A model generated the notes under the pieces. The model worked only from the letters and a program-made list of their open reading frames with translations, made no database searches and was not told where the DNA came from. Shown here piece after piece: positions 16,263-25,400 of a stretch of 64,000 nucleotides of DNA. The DNA is taken from the NCBI GenBank assembly GCA_030151365.1, contig JASLDW010000016.1, positions 18,076 to 82,075 of the forward strand. The letters run 5' to 3'. Numbering within the stretch: position 1 is the first letter of the stretch; each line of letters starts with the position of its first letter. Made by a program: the position numbers and the translations under genes. This DNA is from Lysobacter sp. GTDB taxonomy: Bacteria; Pseudomonadota; Gammaproteobacteria; Xanthomonadales; Xanthomonadaceae.

Positions 16263-16655
16263 TTACCAGGTCTCGCGCATCCACGCGTCGGCGACTTCGC
16301 CGGCGCGCGCCGGATCGCTGGTGACCAGCACGAGGTTGTGGTCGTGGTCGCTGTAGAGCACCTCGATGTTCACGCCGGCGTCGGCCATGCGCCGCGTCAG
16401 CAGCCCGAGCTGTCCCGGCCGCGACTGGTGCAATCGCAGCATCACCACTTCGCTGACGCGTGCGACATCCAAGCCGCGACTTTCCAACGCCGCGCGCGCG
16501 GCGTGGCCATCGGCGAACAGGAAATGGGCGATGCCGCGTCCATCCACGACCCAGGCGCCGCCGCCTTCGACGCTCAGTCCGGCATCGGCGACGGCACTTC
16601 CCATCTCCGCCAATGCACCGGGAACATCGTCGAGCAGGATGGCGACGTCATGCAT
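16263..16655 (-). CDS. ACT-domain protein
   Basis: A 130-residue protein made of two ACT-like repeats. The first starts DVAILLDDVPGALAEMGSAVADAG, the second is RPGQLGLLTRRMADAGVNIEVLYSD; both show the beta-alpha-beta start of ligand-binding ACT domains, with Gly at the first turn. There is no catalytic domain attached. Stand-alone ACT proteins often bind amino acids and regulate partner enzymes. The gene overlaps the end of the OsmC gene by 8 bases and is surely co-transcribed with it. Which ligand it senses is unknown. Confidence 0.75.
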   Translation of the reverse strand: MHDVAILLDDVPGALAEMGSAVADAGLSVEGGGAWVVDGRGIAHFLFADGHAARAALESRGLDVARVSEVVMLRLHQSRPGQLGLLTRRMADAGVNIEVLYSDHDHNLVLVTSDPARAGEVADAWMRETW

Positions 16656-17133
16656 GGCTCACCTTTTCTTCCGCGATCACGGGGGCGTGGATGACGCGCG
16701 TCCTGACCGAGTTGGCGAGAAAGCAGCTGTCATGCGCTTCGGCGTGGGCGGCGTGGAAATCGTCGGGATCCGGTGCGGTTCCGGAGAAGCGCACATGCGG
16801 ATGCAGCACCACTTCGGCGACCATTTCGCGGCCGTTTGCGTCGATGCCCATGTGGCCGAAGGCGTCATCGCTGTAGTCGTCGACCGTCCATCCACGCGCG
16901 GCGGCGATCGAGAGGAACCACAGCATGTGGCAGCTGGCGAGACTGGCGACGAAGGCTTCCTCGGGATCGACCAGCGTCGGATCCGACAACGGGACTCGCA
17001 CCACGTGGGGTGAAGACGATGCCGCGATGCGCGCGCCGCCATCGAAGACCCAGGCGTGCATGCGGCTGTAGCGATTGTCGGTGAAGCGCGCGGATCCGCG
17101 CTGCCATTCGACATGGGCGAGATGGGTGTTCAT
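16648..17133 (-). CDS. OsmC-family peroxiredoxin-like protein
   Basis: A 161-residue OsmC/Ohr-fold protein. These proteins reduce organic hydroperoxides with a pair of cysteines. The segment VASLASCHMLWFL carries the first conserved cysteine at the start of the long central helix, and EAHDSCFLANSV carries the second, the usual OsmC spacing. The chosen start MNTHLAHVEWQRG begins the family's first strand; longer in-frame starts run into the divergent regulator gene. It overlaps the ACT gene and is divergent from an ArsR-type regulator 70 bases away, so that regulator may control it. Confidence 0.82.
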   Translation of the reverse strand: MNTHLAHVEWQRGSARFTDNRYSRMHAWVFDGGARIAASSSPHVVRVPLSDPTLVDPEEAFVASLASCHMLWFLSIAAARGWTVDDYSDDAFGHMGIDANGREMVAEVVLHPHVRFSGTAPDPDDFHAAHAEAHDSCFLANSVRTRVIHAPVIAEEKVSHA

Positions 17134-17185
17134 CGATGCCTCCAGCGGGGAGATCGCCATTCTGGACCTTGAATGACGCAGATGT

Positions 17186-17201
17186 TTCGACCATGATCGA
17201 A
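17186..17201. promoter_or_regulatory. Inverted repeat in the osmC/arsR divergent region
   Basis: TTCGA and TCGAA are perfect 5-bp arms separated by 6 bases, ending 2 bases before the regulator's ATG. An ArsR-family dimer could bind here and repress its own gene, and possibly osmC, whose start is 50 bases away on the other strand. The short arms make this a candidate only. Confidence 0.4.
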
Positions 17202-17203
17202 GC

Positions 17204-17908
17204 ATGGGCGCAGGCGATCCCTGGCAACCCGACATCGCGCGACTGGCGGCGCTGATCGCCGATCCGGCGCGGGCGCGCATGCTGGTGGCGTTGCTGGGCG
17301 GACAGGCGCTGACTGCCGGTGAGCTGGCGCGGATCGCCGACATCACGCCGCAGACCTGCAGCAGCCATCTCGCCCGCCTGCGCGAAAGCGGATTGCTGAA
17401 GATGGTCGCGCAGGGAAGGCACCGTTATTACACGTTGGCGAACCCGCGCGTCGCCGCCTTGCTCGAGCATCTGCACGATCTCGCCGGCGATCAGGTGCCG
17501 ACCGACCTGCAACTCGGGCCCAGGGACGCGCAATTGCGCCATGCACGCGTGTGCTTCGACCATCTCGCCGGCGAAAGCGGGGTGCGGATGTTCGATGCGC
17601 TGGTGCACAAACGCTGGTTGCGGCGCGTCGGCGATGCCGTCGAGATGAGTGCAAGGGGGGAGTCGGCCTTCTCGGAGTTGGGAATCGATGTCGAGGGCTT
17701 GCGCGCCCAGCGACGTCCGCTGTGCCGCACCTGCCTCGACTGGAGCATGCGCAAGCCGCACCTTGCGGGCGGACTCGGCGCCGCCTTGCTCGATCACTTC
17801 TTCGATGCCGGCTGGGCGAAGCGCCAGCGCGGCAGCCGGATCGTGGTCTTCAACGCCGAAGGGCAGCGTCGGTTCGATGCCCTGTGTGGCCATGACTCAT
17901 GGCGGTAG
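17204..17908 (+). CDS. ArsR-family transcriptional regulator with C-terminal domain
   Basis: A 234-residue regulator. The N-terminal winged helix (about 12-85) fits ArsR proteins: ADPARARMLVALLGGQ-ALTAGELARIADITPQTCSSHLARLRESGLL, with the recognition helix at QTCSSHLARL and the wing GRHRYYTLA. The 140-residue C-terminal part is longer than in small metal-sensing ArsR proteins and has no obvious CxC metal site, though LCRTCLDWSMRKPHLAGGL contains a Cys pair and a His. The family with this tail includes regulators next to oxidoreductase genes. It is divergent from osmC. The ribosome site is weak. Confidence 0.82.
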   Translation: MGAGDPWQPDIARLAALIADPARARMLVALLGGQALTAGELARIADITPQTCSSHLARLRESGLLKMVAQGRHRYYTLANPRVAALLEHLHDLAGDQVPTDLQLGPRDAQLRHARVCFDHLAGESGVRMFDALVHKRWLRRVGDAVEMSARGESAFSELGIDVEGLRAQRRPLCRTCLDWSMRKPHLAGGLGAALLDHFFDAGWAKRQRGSRIVVFNAEGQRRFDALCGHDSWR

Positions 17909-17921
17909 GTCATGAGTTGGC

Positions 17922-17950
17922 TTGACGTTGGGTGCACTTTGAAATATACA
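17922..17950 (+). promoter_or_regulatory. Strong sigma-70 promoter for the protease-like gene
   Basis: A -35 TTGACG (17922-17927) and a -10 TATACA (17945-17950) are separated by exactly 17 bases, close to consensus. It lies in an AT-rich patch that stands out from the GC-rich surroundings. Transcription would start near 17957, in the centre of the adjoining palindrome, and run about 55 bases to the next start codon. Confidence 0.75.
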
Positions 17951-17973
17951 TAACTACATATGTAGTGTTGTAT
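17946..17973. promoter_or_regulatory. 28-base palindromic operator over the -10 and start site
   Basis: A perfect 14-base core palindrome ACTACATATGTAGT (17953-17966) is flanked by a second matching pair, ATACA (17946-17950) and TGTAT (17969-17973), giving 24 of 28 symmetric bases. It covers the -10 box and predicted start of the promoter just described, the classic place for a repressor. The site is unlike the inverted repeat in front of the arsR gene, so the two are probably bound by different proteins. The protein that binds here is unknown. Confidence 0.65.
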
Positions 17974-18011
17974 TTAAATAAATCACCTCGCATGATCGAA
18001 AGGAGAATCCC

Positions 18012-18896
18012 ATGCACACGGTGTTCCGCACACTGACGATGGCCACTGCATTGGCGGCCGCAATGGCCTTGTCGCCCGCTACTCGCGCAGCGACACCGGT
18101 GCCCGCTGCGACCGATCCGACGATCCGGCTTGGTGACTTCATGGGGCGCTTGCGTTCGATCGAAGTGACGGTGGGCAACCAACGGGGAACGTTCCTGCTT
18201 GACACGGGTGGTGGCGTGACGTTCGTGACCCCCGATTTCGCGAAGAAGATCGGCTGCGTCCCCTGGGGGCAGATTTCCGGATTCCGCCTGACGGGCGAAC
18301 GCCTGGATATGGCCCGTTGCGACGGCGTCGCGGTCGGCTTGCAGAATGGAAAGACACTGCCGGCCGCAACCGTCGGCATGTTCGACCTCATGTCGCTGAT
18401 GCCGCCGGGAGCGCCCGTGGTGGATGGCTCGCTGGCGCTGGATGCATTCGACGGACGAATGTTCACCCTGGATTTGCGCGCCGGAACGCTCGAGTTCGAG
18501 ACGGCCAAGAGCCTCGCGAAACATGTTGCGGGTGCAGTCGAGATTCCGATCCGTGTCAGTCGCCATGGCAACAGCGGGCATGGCCTTGGCGTATACGCGC
18601 GCACGAAGACGGCGAAGGGTGATTTGTGGCTGGAGATCGACAGCGGCGGCAATGCGCCTGTCCTGTTGCGCAACAGGATCGCTGTCGAAGCCGGTGCTGC
18701 GGATCCGGCTGCGACACAGGCCCAACCCTACAAGCTGGTGCTGTCGGGCAAGGCAGGGGATGTGTCATTGGACACGCGCGCGATCGTCCGCGACATGATC
18801 CACGATGGCGTCGTGGGCATGCCGGTGCTGGTGAATTGGCGGATCACCTTCGACCTTGCTGGCGACCGCATGTGGGTGACGCCAGCAAAGCGCTGA
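18012..18896 (+). CDS. Secreted two-lobed aspartic-protease-like protein
   Basis: A 294-residue secreted protein with a signal peptide (1-27, ending TRAA). It looks like an aspartic peptidase built from two related halves. Lobe 1 has FLLDTGGGVTFVT (active-site D64) and a later DGSLALDAFDGRMFTLDL. Lobe 2 has LWLEIDSGGNAPVL (D210) and HDGVVGMPVLVNWRITFDL. Each half thus has the D-T/S-G motif and the downstream hydrophobic-hydrophobic-Gly strand of retropepsin-like folds. Most bacterial retropepsin-like proteins have one such unit and dimerise; here both seem joined in one chain. The gene has a strong promoter overlapped by a palindrome and a GAAAGGAG ribosome site. The substrate is unknown. Confidence 0.7.
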   Translation: MHTVFRTLTMATALAAAMALSPATRAATPVPAATDPTIRLGDFMGRLRSIEVTVGNQRGTFLLDTGGGVTFVTPDFAKKIGCVPWGQISGFRLTGERLDMARCDGVAVGLQNGKTLPAATVGMFDLMSLMPPGAPVVDGSLALDAFDGRMFTLDLRAGTLEFETAKSLAKHVAGAVEIPIRVSRHGNSGHGLGVYARTKTAKGDLWLEIDSGGNAPVLLRNRIAVEAGAADPAATQAQPYKLVLSGKAGDVSLDTRAIVRDMIHDGVVGMPVLVNWRITFDLAGDRMWVTPAKR

Positions 18897-18902
18897 TCAA
18901 TA

Positions 18903-20237
18903 TCAGTTCGGCGCGGCCATGTCGTCGAGCAGCGCCTTGAGGAAGCGCGCGGCTTCGCCACCGGTCGCGGCGCGATGGTCGAAGGTCAGCGAGATCGGGA
19001 TGCGGCGGTGCACCTCGATGCCGCCCATCACCGCGACCACGTCGTGCGAGAGCTTGCCGGCGCCGACGATCGCCACGCACGGCGGCACCACCACCGGCGT
19101 CGCGTAGCGGCCGGCGAACATGCCGAAGTTGGACAGCGAGATGGTGTAGCCGCTGAGCTCGCTCGACGGGATCGAGCGATCCTCGACCTGCGCGCGCAGG
19201 CGCTTGATCGCCGAACGCACGCCGTTGCCGTCGAGCATGTCGGCGTTGCGCAGCGCCGGGACGAACAGGCCGTCGTCGGTGTCCACCGCGATGCCGATGT
19301 CGACCTGCGGATGCAGGGTGCGGGTCAAGTTGGCGCCGTCGAACCAGGCATTGAGCGCCGGCACCGTCTTGCAGGCGACGACGATCGCACGCACCAAACG
19401 CGAGGTGATGTCCTGCTTGCCGATCCAGGCGTGCAGGTCGGCATCGTCGACCAGGGTGGTCGGGACGACTTGCGCGTGGGCATCGGCCATCACCCGCGCC
19501 ATGTTGCGACGCACGCCCTTGAGCTGCTCCGGCTGGCCGGTGACGGCGACGCCCGGCGGCTGGGTGCGCATCGGTTTGCCCGACTGCGACAGCGTGCTGC
19601 GCTGTTGGGTTGCTGCAATAGCCGCGACCGGTGCATCGACCGCGCGCTGCGCGGGTGCCGCGCCGAGCTTGGCTGAGCCATCGGCCGCGGCCTGCTTCAC
19701 GTCCTGCATCGTCACCACGCCGTCGGGGCCGCTGGCGCGCACGCGGGCGATGTCGACGCCGAGCTTGCGCGCCATCGCGCGCACCGCAGGCACCGCCTTG
19801 ACGCCGCCGATGCTGGTCGCGGCTTCGGCGTGCACGGAATCGCCGACCTGCATCGCGCCGACCACGGTGCCTGCGTCTTCGCTCTTGGCTGCGGCGGGTG
19901 CCGGCGCGGAAGCCGGTGCTGCGGCGGGTGCGGGCGCCGGGGCGCCGCCGTGATGATGGCCGGTGTCCTGGCCTTCGGCGCGCTGCGGCATGCTGGGATC
20001 GATCTCGAACTCGGCCAGCATGTGGCCGGTGACGATCACGTCGCCTTCGCCGCCGGAGAGCTTCAGCACCTTGCCGCTGACCGGCGAGGGCACGTCGACC
20101 ACGGCCTTCGCGGTTTCCATCGACACCAGGTTGTCGTCGAGGCGGATGGTGTCGCCTTCCTTGACGTACCACTTGACGATGGTGGCGTCGGGCAGGCCTT
20201 CGCCGAGATCGGGGAGATTGAAAGTCTTGTTCGCCAT
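18903..20237 (-). CDS. bkdB: Branched-chain alpha-keto acid dehydrogenase E2 (dihydrolipoyl acyltransferase)
   Basis: E2 is the core of the keto acid dehydrogenase complex and transfers the acyl group from lipoate to CoA. The 444-residue chain has one lipoyl domain (1-78, lipoyl-lysine K44 in METAKAVVDVP) and an Ala/Pro hinge. An E3-binding domain follows (about 130-165, PAVRAMARKLGVDIARVRASGPDGVV), then the catalytic domain from about 215. The catalytic segment reads FDHRAATGGEA: H421 is present, but the Asp usual four residues later is Thr425. I believe related Bkd-type E2 proteins show the same change. The gene is last in the E1alpha-E1beta-E2 operon; the lipoamide dehydrogenase is not in this window. 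Confidence 0.86.
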   Translation of the reverse strand: MANKTFNLPDLGEGLPDATIVKWYVKEGDTIRLDDNLVSMETAKAVVDVPSPVSGKVLKLSGGEGDVIVTGHMLAEFEIDPSMPQRAEGQDTGHHHGGAPAPAPAAAPASAPAPAAAKSEDAGTVVGAMQVGDSVHAEAATSIGGVKAVPAVRAMARKLGVDIARVRASGPDGVVTMQDVKQAAADGSAKLGAAPAQRAVDAPVAAIAATQQRSTLSQSGKPMRTQPPGVAVTGQPEQLKGVRRNMARVMADAHAQVVPTTLVDDADLHAWIGKQDITSRLVRAIVVACKTVPALNAWFDGANLTRTLHPQVDIGIAVDTDDGLFVPALRNADMLDGNGVRSAIKRLRAQVEDRSIPSSELSGYTISLSNFGMFAGRYATPVVVPPCVAIVGAGKLSHDVVAVMGGIEVHRRIPISLTFDHRAATGGEAARFLKALLDDMAAPN

Positions 20238-20246
20238 GTGTGTTCC

Positions 20247-21242
20247 TTACTTGTGCGCCATCGCGCGGTGCGCGGCGGCGACGATCTTGTCCACGCTCGG
20301 CAGGAACTTCATCTCGAGGCGGAACAGCGGGATGTGGGTGTCGTAGCCGGTGACGCGCTCGACCGGCGCCAGCAGGTCGAACAGGCATTCCTCGGCGACG
20401 CGCGCGGCGATCTCGGCGCCGAAGCCGGCGGTCTTCGCCGCTTCGTGCACGATTACGCAACGTCCGGTCTTGGCCACCGATTCGGCGATGGTGGCGAAGT
20501 CGAGCGGCTTGAGCGTGGCGACGTCGATCACCTCGGCGCTGATGCCTTCCTTCGCCAGGGCGTCGGCGGCTTCCAGCGTTTCCTTGACCTGCGCGCCCCA
20601 CGTCACCAGGGTGATGTCGCTGCCGTCGCGCAGCACGAAGCAGACGTCGAGCGGCAAGGCTTCGCCGTCATCCGGCACCAGTTCCTTGTACTGGCGATAG
20701 ATGCGCTTCGGCTCCATGTAGATCACCGGATCGGGATCGCGGATCGCGGCCAGCAACAGGCCGTAGGCGCGTTGCGGCGACGACGGCATCACCACGCGCA
20801 AGCCGGGCACGTTGGTGAAGATCGCCTCGTTGGCTTCGGAATGATGTTCCGGCGCGCGGATGCCGCCACCCCACGGCACGCGCAGCACCATCGGGCAGTG
20901 CAGGCGTCCGCGCGTGCGATAGCGCATGCGCGCGGCGTGGCTGACGATGAAATCGACCATCGGATACATGAAGCCGTCGAACTGCGCTTCCGCGACCGGC
21001 TTCATGCCCTGCGAGGCCATGCCGACGGTGAGGCCGGCGATCGTGGTTTCGTCGAGCGGGGTGTCGAGGATGCGCTGGTCGCCGAAGCGCTGCTGCAATC
21101 CCGCGGTGGCGCGGAACACGCCGCCGTTGACGCCGACGTCCTCGCCGAGCACGACGACGGAATCGTCGTGGGCGATTTCGTAGGCCAGTGCTTGCGTGAT
21201 CGCTTCGATCAGGGTGATCGGTTGTGCTTCCTGGCCGCTCAT
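20247..21242 (-). CDS. bkdA2: Branched-chain alpha-keto acid dehydrogenase E1 beta subunit
   Basis: The beta subunit of the thiamine-diphosphate-dependent E1, 331 residues. It has the transketolase-like pyrimidine-binding domain (VVVLGEDVGVNGGVFRAT, with the Glu that activates thiamine diphosphate). MVLRVPWGGGIRAPEHHSEANEA is typical of BCKDH-type E1 beta, followed by the transketolase C-terminal domain (VTWGAQVKETLEAA, RCVIVHEAAKTAGFGAEIAA). Its start overlaps the end of E1 alpha by 4 bases (ATGA), and E2 follows 9 bases after its stop. Longer in-frame starts run back into E1 alpha and are not used. Confidence 0.9.
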   Translation of the reverse strand: MSGQEAQPITLIEAITQALAYEIAHDDSVVVLGEDVGVNGGVFRATAGLQQRFGDQRILDTPLDETTIAGLTVGMASQGMKPVAEAQFDGFMYPMVDFIVSHAARMRYRTRGRLHCPMVLRVPWGGGIRAPEHHSEANEAIFTNVPGLRVVMPSSPQRAYGLLLAAIRDPDPVIYMEPKRIYRQYKELVPDDGEALPLDVCFVLRDGSDITLVTWGAQVKETLEAADALAKEGISAEVIDVATLKPLDFATIAESVAKTGRCVIVHEAAKTAGFGAEIAARVAEECLFDLLAPVERVTGYDTHIPLFRLEMKFLPSVDKIVAAAHRAMAHK

Positions 21243-22312
21243 GCGCGCTTCTCCAGGGCAATCGCGGCATCGCGTTGCGCGCGGATATCGGCGGGCATGT
21301 CGGCGTACAGGTAATCGAACATCGCTTCCACCGGCTGCACCGGCGTCTCCAGGTAGGCATTGATTTCGACGTCGACGACCTTGCCGCATTCCTCGATCCA
21401 GGCGGCTTCTTCCTGCTCGCTCCAGACCTTCTTGTCGATCAGGAACTTGCGCAGGCGAATGAAGGGTTCGCGCGTCCACGCGTCCTTCACTTCGTCCTCG
21501 CCGCGATAGCGGCGGGCGTCGTCGGCAGTGGTGTGGTCGTGCAGGCGATAGGTCATGAATTCGATCACGCTGCCACCTTCGCCCTTGCGCGCGCGTTCAT
21601 TGGCGCGGCGCATCGCTTCGAGCACGGCGATCAGGTCGTTGCCGTCGACCTGCAGGCAGTTCAGGCCGCCGGCCAGGCCCTTCTGTGCCAGCGTCTGCGC
21701 GCCGGTCTGCGACTTGCGCGGCACCGAGATCGCCCAGCCGTTGTTGATCACGCACAACACCAGCGGCAGCGAATACGCGCCGGCGGAGTTCACCGCGGCG
21801 TAGAAATCGGTCTTCGAGGAACCGCCGTCGCCGCAGCAGGCAACCGCGATCTGTGGCTGCTTGCGCAGCTTGAATGCCAGCGCCGCGCCGGCGGCCATCA
21901 GGCATTGGGTGGAGATCGGCACGCACCAGGGATAGTCGTTGCGCGGGCCTTCGAAATCGTTGCCGCGCTCGTCGCCGCCCCAGTACATCAGCACTTCGCG
22001 CGGACGCACGCCGCGCATGAATTGCGCGCCGTATTCGCGGTAGCTCGGGGCGAACACGTCGTCGGGCTCCATCGACGCGCCGATGCCGACGTGCGTCGCT
22101 TCGTGGCCGAGGCTGGCGGCGTAGGTGCCGAGCTTGCCGGTGCGCTGCAGGGCGATCGCCTTGGAGTCGAAGGTGCGCACGAACAGCATGCGCTTGAACA
22201 AGGGCACCAGCTTGGCGGGATCGTTGAACGCCGCCGGCAGCGGTGCCGCCAGCGTGCCATCGGGCTTGAGGTATTGCAGGTATTCGATCTCGAACGATGC
22301 AGCGACGGTCAT
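21239..22312 (-). CDS. bkdA1: Branched-chain alpha-keto acid dehydrogenase E1 alpha subunit
   Basis: E1 alpha, 357 residues, forms the heterotetramer with E1 beta and decarboxylates branched-chain 2-keto acids with thiamine diphosphate. The thiamine-diphosphate motif is GDGGSSKTDF (from 161) with the closing NN at 190-191. SLGHEATHVGIGASMEPDDVFAPSYRE and the phosphorylation-loop-like YRLHDHTTADDARRY fit BCKDH more than pyruvate dehydrogenase. Products are branched acyl-CoA primers; iso-branched fatty acids dominate membranes of Lysobacteraceae, so the operon also feeds lipid and DSF-type signal synthesis (established for relatives, inferred here). I chose the ATG of MTVAASFEIEYLQYL; the upstream frame extension is unlikely coding. 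Confidence 0.89.
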   Translation of the reverse strand: MTVAASFEIEYLQYLKPDGTLAAPLPAAFNDPAKLVPLFKRMLFVRTFDSKAIALQRTGKLGTYAASLGHEATHVGIGASMEPDDVFAPSYREYGAQFMRGVRPREVLMYWGGDERGNDFEGPRNDYPWCVPISTQCLMAAGAALAFKLRKQPQIAVACCGDGGSSKTDFYAAVNSAGAYSLPLVLCVINNGWAISVPRKSQTGAQTLAQKGLAGGLNCLQVDGNDLIAVLEAMRRANERARKGEGGSVIEFMTYRLHDHTTADDARRYRGEDEVKDAWTREPFIRLRKFLIDKKVWSEQEEAAWIEECGKVVDVEINAYLETPVQPVEAMFDYLYADMPADIRAQRDAAIALEKRA

Positions 22313-22404
22313 CTGGGCTCCGTGGGCGGACCAAGACCGCCGATGATACCGGGGGCGTGGAAAACTCCCGTTGCGCGCTGCGCAAATGCCGGGGCAGCAA
22401 ACGA

Positions 22405-22428
22405 AAAACCCGGCCGGAGCCGGGTTTT
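22405..22428 (-). terminator. Intrinsic terminator of the secreted endonuclease gene
   Basis: A perfect 10-bp stem (AAAACCCGGC / GCCGGGTTTT) closes a 4-base loop. On the minus strand it lies just after the endonuclease stop and is followed by a T run, so it should end that transcript before the bkd operon. Confidence 0.85.
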
Positions 22429-22451
22429 CCTGGTGCTGCACGGGATGGCGA

Positions 22452-25400
22452 TCAGGGCACGCCGACGATGCGGTTGCTGTAGGTCGCCGAATTGTTGCCG
22501 GCCGCCGGGTCGGGCGTGCTTGCGGACGCACTGGCGCCCAGGTTCAGGCTTTGCGTGCTGTTGGGGCGCGCGGGGATGGTGATCGCGAAGTCGAACTGCT
22601 GGGCCTCGCCGGAGGTGAACTCCATCGTGGACTGGCAGCGCGTGGTGAAATCGCTGCTGCCGGTGGTCGTGCAATTCCAGCCCGTGGGCGCGACCAGCGA
22701 CACGTTCGCGGCCGGGGCATCGCCGTGCAGGACCAGCGCCGGTTGCCACGCCGTGTCCGGTCCGGCGTTGCGCAGTACCACCGGGAAGGACTCGACACGA
22801 CCGTAGTGCAGCTTCTTCGCCGGTCCGGACACCGAAACCGCAAGATCGGCGCTGGCGTTGACCGTGACCGTGGCATCGGCGCGGTTGTTGCCGGCGGCGG
22901 GATCGTTGGTCTGCGAGGTCGTCGCCATCGCCACATGCAGCTTGCCGCCACCATTCGCGGGCGGCGCGACCACGCTGATCGAGAAGGCGGCGTGTTCGCC
23001 CGCGCCCAGCGACGGCGTGGCGCAGGCGACGCTGGTGGTCGCGGGGGACACGACCGGCGGCTCGCAGGTCCAGCCGGTCGGTGCGGAGACCCGGGGCGAC
23101 ACCTCCGCGTCGAAGGCGAAGGCGACGCTGGCCGCTTCCGCCGCGTTGGGGCCGGCGTTGGATACGTCGGCGTCGAACTGCGCGGTGTCGCCCACGTGCA
23201 CCGAGTCCGTGCGCGTGGCAAGCGTCGCCGCGAGGTCGGCGCTGCGGAACGCCGGCACGGCGATCGCGATCCGCACCGGGTCGTGGTCGGATACGCGCAC
23301 CGGTACGCCGGCGTTGCCGAAGTTGTCGACGCCGAACTCGGCGTTGATGCGCGCGTGATCCACCCGCACGCCGACCGCGGAATCCAGCAACGCCCGGTTC
23401 AACAGGGCGTGGTCGAGCGATTGCGCATTGCCCTGGAACACGTAGGAGTAGCGCTGCGCCGGATCGGTGACCAGCGACGAGCCGTCGACCAGCGGCGTGG
23501 TGACCGGGCTCGGCACCCAGGTCAGCACCTGGTCTTCCGGCACCTCGTTGCCGCGGATGATGCCGAGCACGTCGACATAGCCGTCGTTGAACTCGAAGGC
23601 GTTGAAGTCGCCGAGGAGGGCGATGTGCTGCGACGGGTCGGCCTGCTGAAGCTGCTGCACCAGGTTGGCCAGGTAGGCGGCCTGCGCGGCGCGCTTGGCG
23701 CGCACGCGCGCACCGCCGGTGGACCAGCCGTTGCCGCCGGCAGCCACGTCGTCGACACCGTTCAGCGAACGCAGGTGGTTGATGATCACCGTGACCGGAT
23801 ATCCCGCGCCGTTGTCCTGGTGGACGACGGCGCGCAGCAGCAGCGGCGGGCGATCGTTGAGCAGGCTGGTGCTGCCGTCCGGATTGGCGAAGGTCGCGTT
23901 CTTGCCGTACTGGGTCACTTCGAGCACTTCCACGCGTGGCACGCCGGCGCCGTCGCTGCCGGTGCCAACCACGCGCGTGCTGACCAGGAAGCCGACATCG
24001 ATGCCGCCGACGTCGTTGCCCTCGACCAGGTACGGAGCGTACTGCGGTGCGCGCGGGCAGCTGCTGTTGATGCGGTCGGCGAGGAGCTGCAGCACGTGCA
24101 GGTTCTCGACCTCGACCACGCCGAGGATGTTCGGTGCCTTCAGGTAGTTGCAGATCGCGCCGCCGGTCTTGCCGAGGCGCTTGTCCAGCGCGGCGGCCGT
24201 CAGCGTCGGCGCGCTGTTGCCGTCGGCGACGTCGTCGAAGAAGCGCTCGAGGTTGAAGCCGCCGATGGTCACGTCTTCGTAAGCGGCGTCGGGAACCGGC
24301 TGCGGCGCCATTCCGCCGGAGACCGTCGGCGGCGTCGCGCCGTCGGGGAGCAGCGCCCAGTCGGCGTCGTAGTAGTCGAGCACGCCGACCAGGCCATCGA
24401 CCTGCGCGCCCTTGTCGACCGAGATCGGCTGCGCGCCGATCTGCTGGAAGCTGCGCACCATCAGCCGTTCCGGATTGTGGTCGAAGCGCGGCGGATGCTT
24501 GTCCGCAGGCACCGGGACCGCGTCGAGCACGTCGAGCCCGGCTTCGCGGAACGGCGTGGCCGTGGCGGGCAGGGTGACGTAGAACACGCCGTCGCTGGTG
24601 GACGTGGCATTGACTTCGTCGATGCTGCCGTCGGAGGCGCCGACCACGATCGAGTGGGCGACGCTCACGCGCATGCCTTCATAGCGTTCCAGCGTGAGCG
24701 GCGTGGCGGTCGGCGACAGTTCGGCGGCGCCGAGTTCCACCGGCGCGGGCAGCGGGTTGCCGGTGCTGACGACCTCGACCGTGGGCGACACGATTTCGGT
24801 GATGCTGAGCTGGCTCGGATTGGAGGCGGGCGTGAATTCGCTGACCTTGCCGGTCACGCGCACGCGATTGCCCACCGCGGCCGTGGCGGGCGGCGCGCTG
24901 CCGGTGTAGACGAACACGCCGTCGGAGGTGGCCGGATTGCCGTCGCCGGCCGGATCCTGCAGGAAGAAGCCGCTGTTGTACTTGCGCGCGGTGACCACGC
25001 CTTCGGTGACCACGTTCTCGCCCGCGTGCGGGGACACCAGGTCCGACCCCTGGATTTCGGGGATGGTCAGCGCGATCGGCGGCGCAGGAGGGGCGGAGCC
25101 GCTGTTGCGCGGGTCGGGCGCGCCGGTCGCGAAATCGGCCGCGTTGTTGTTGCTGTCGATGGAACCGTCGCCCTTGCGCAGCACCGCGCTGGAGTTGCTG
25201 GGCGCGGGGGCGGCCGCGCTGCCTTCGAAGCAGTTGGCGCCGCCGAAGCCGACCAGGTCCAGGACCGCGCCGCCGAGCGGACAAGCGCCGCTGAGCGTGG
25301 TCTGGGCGCCCACCAGCGCGACCTTGCCCGCGGTCGCCGACATGGGGATCGTGCCGGTGGCATCGGGCGCGGGCAGGCTGGTCGTGCCGCCGCTGCCGTC

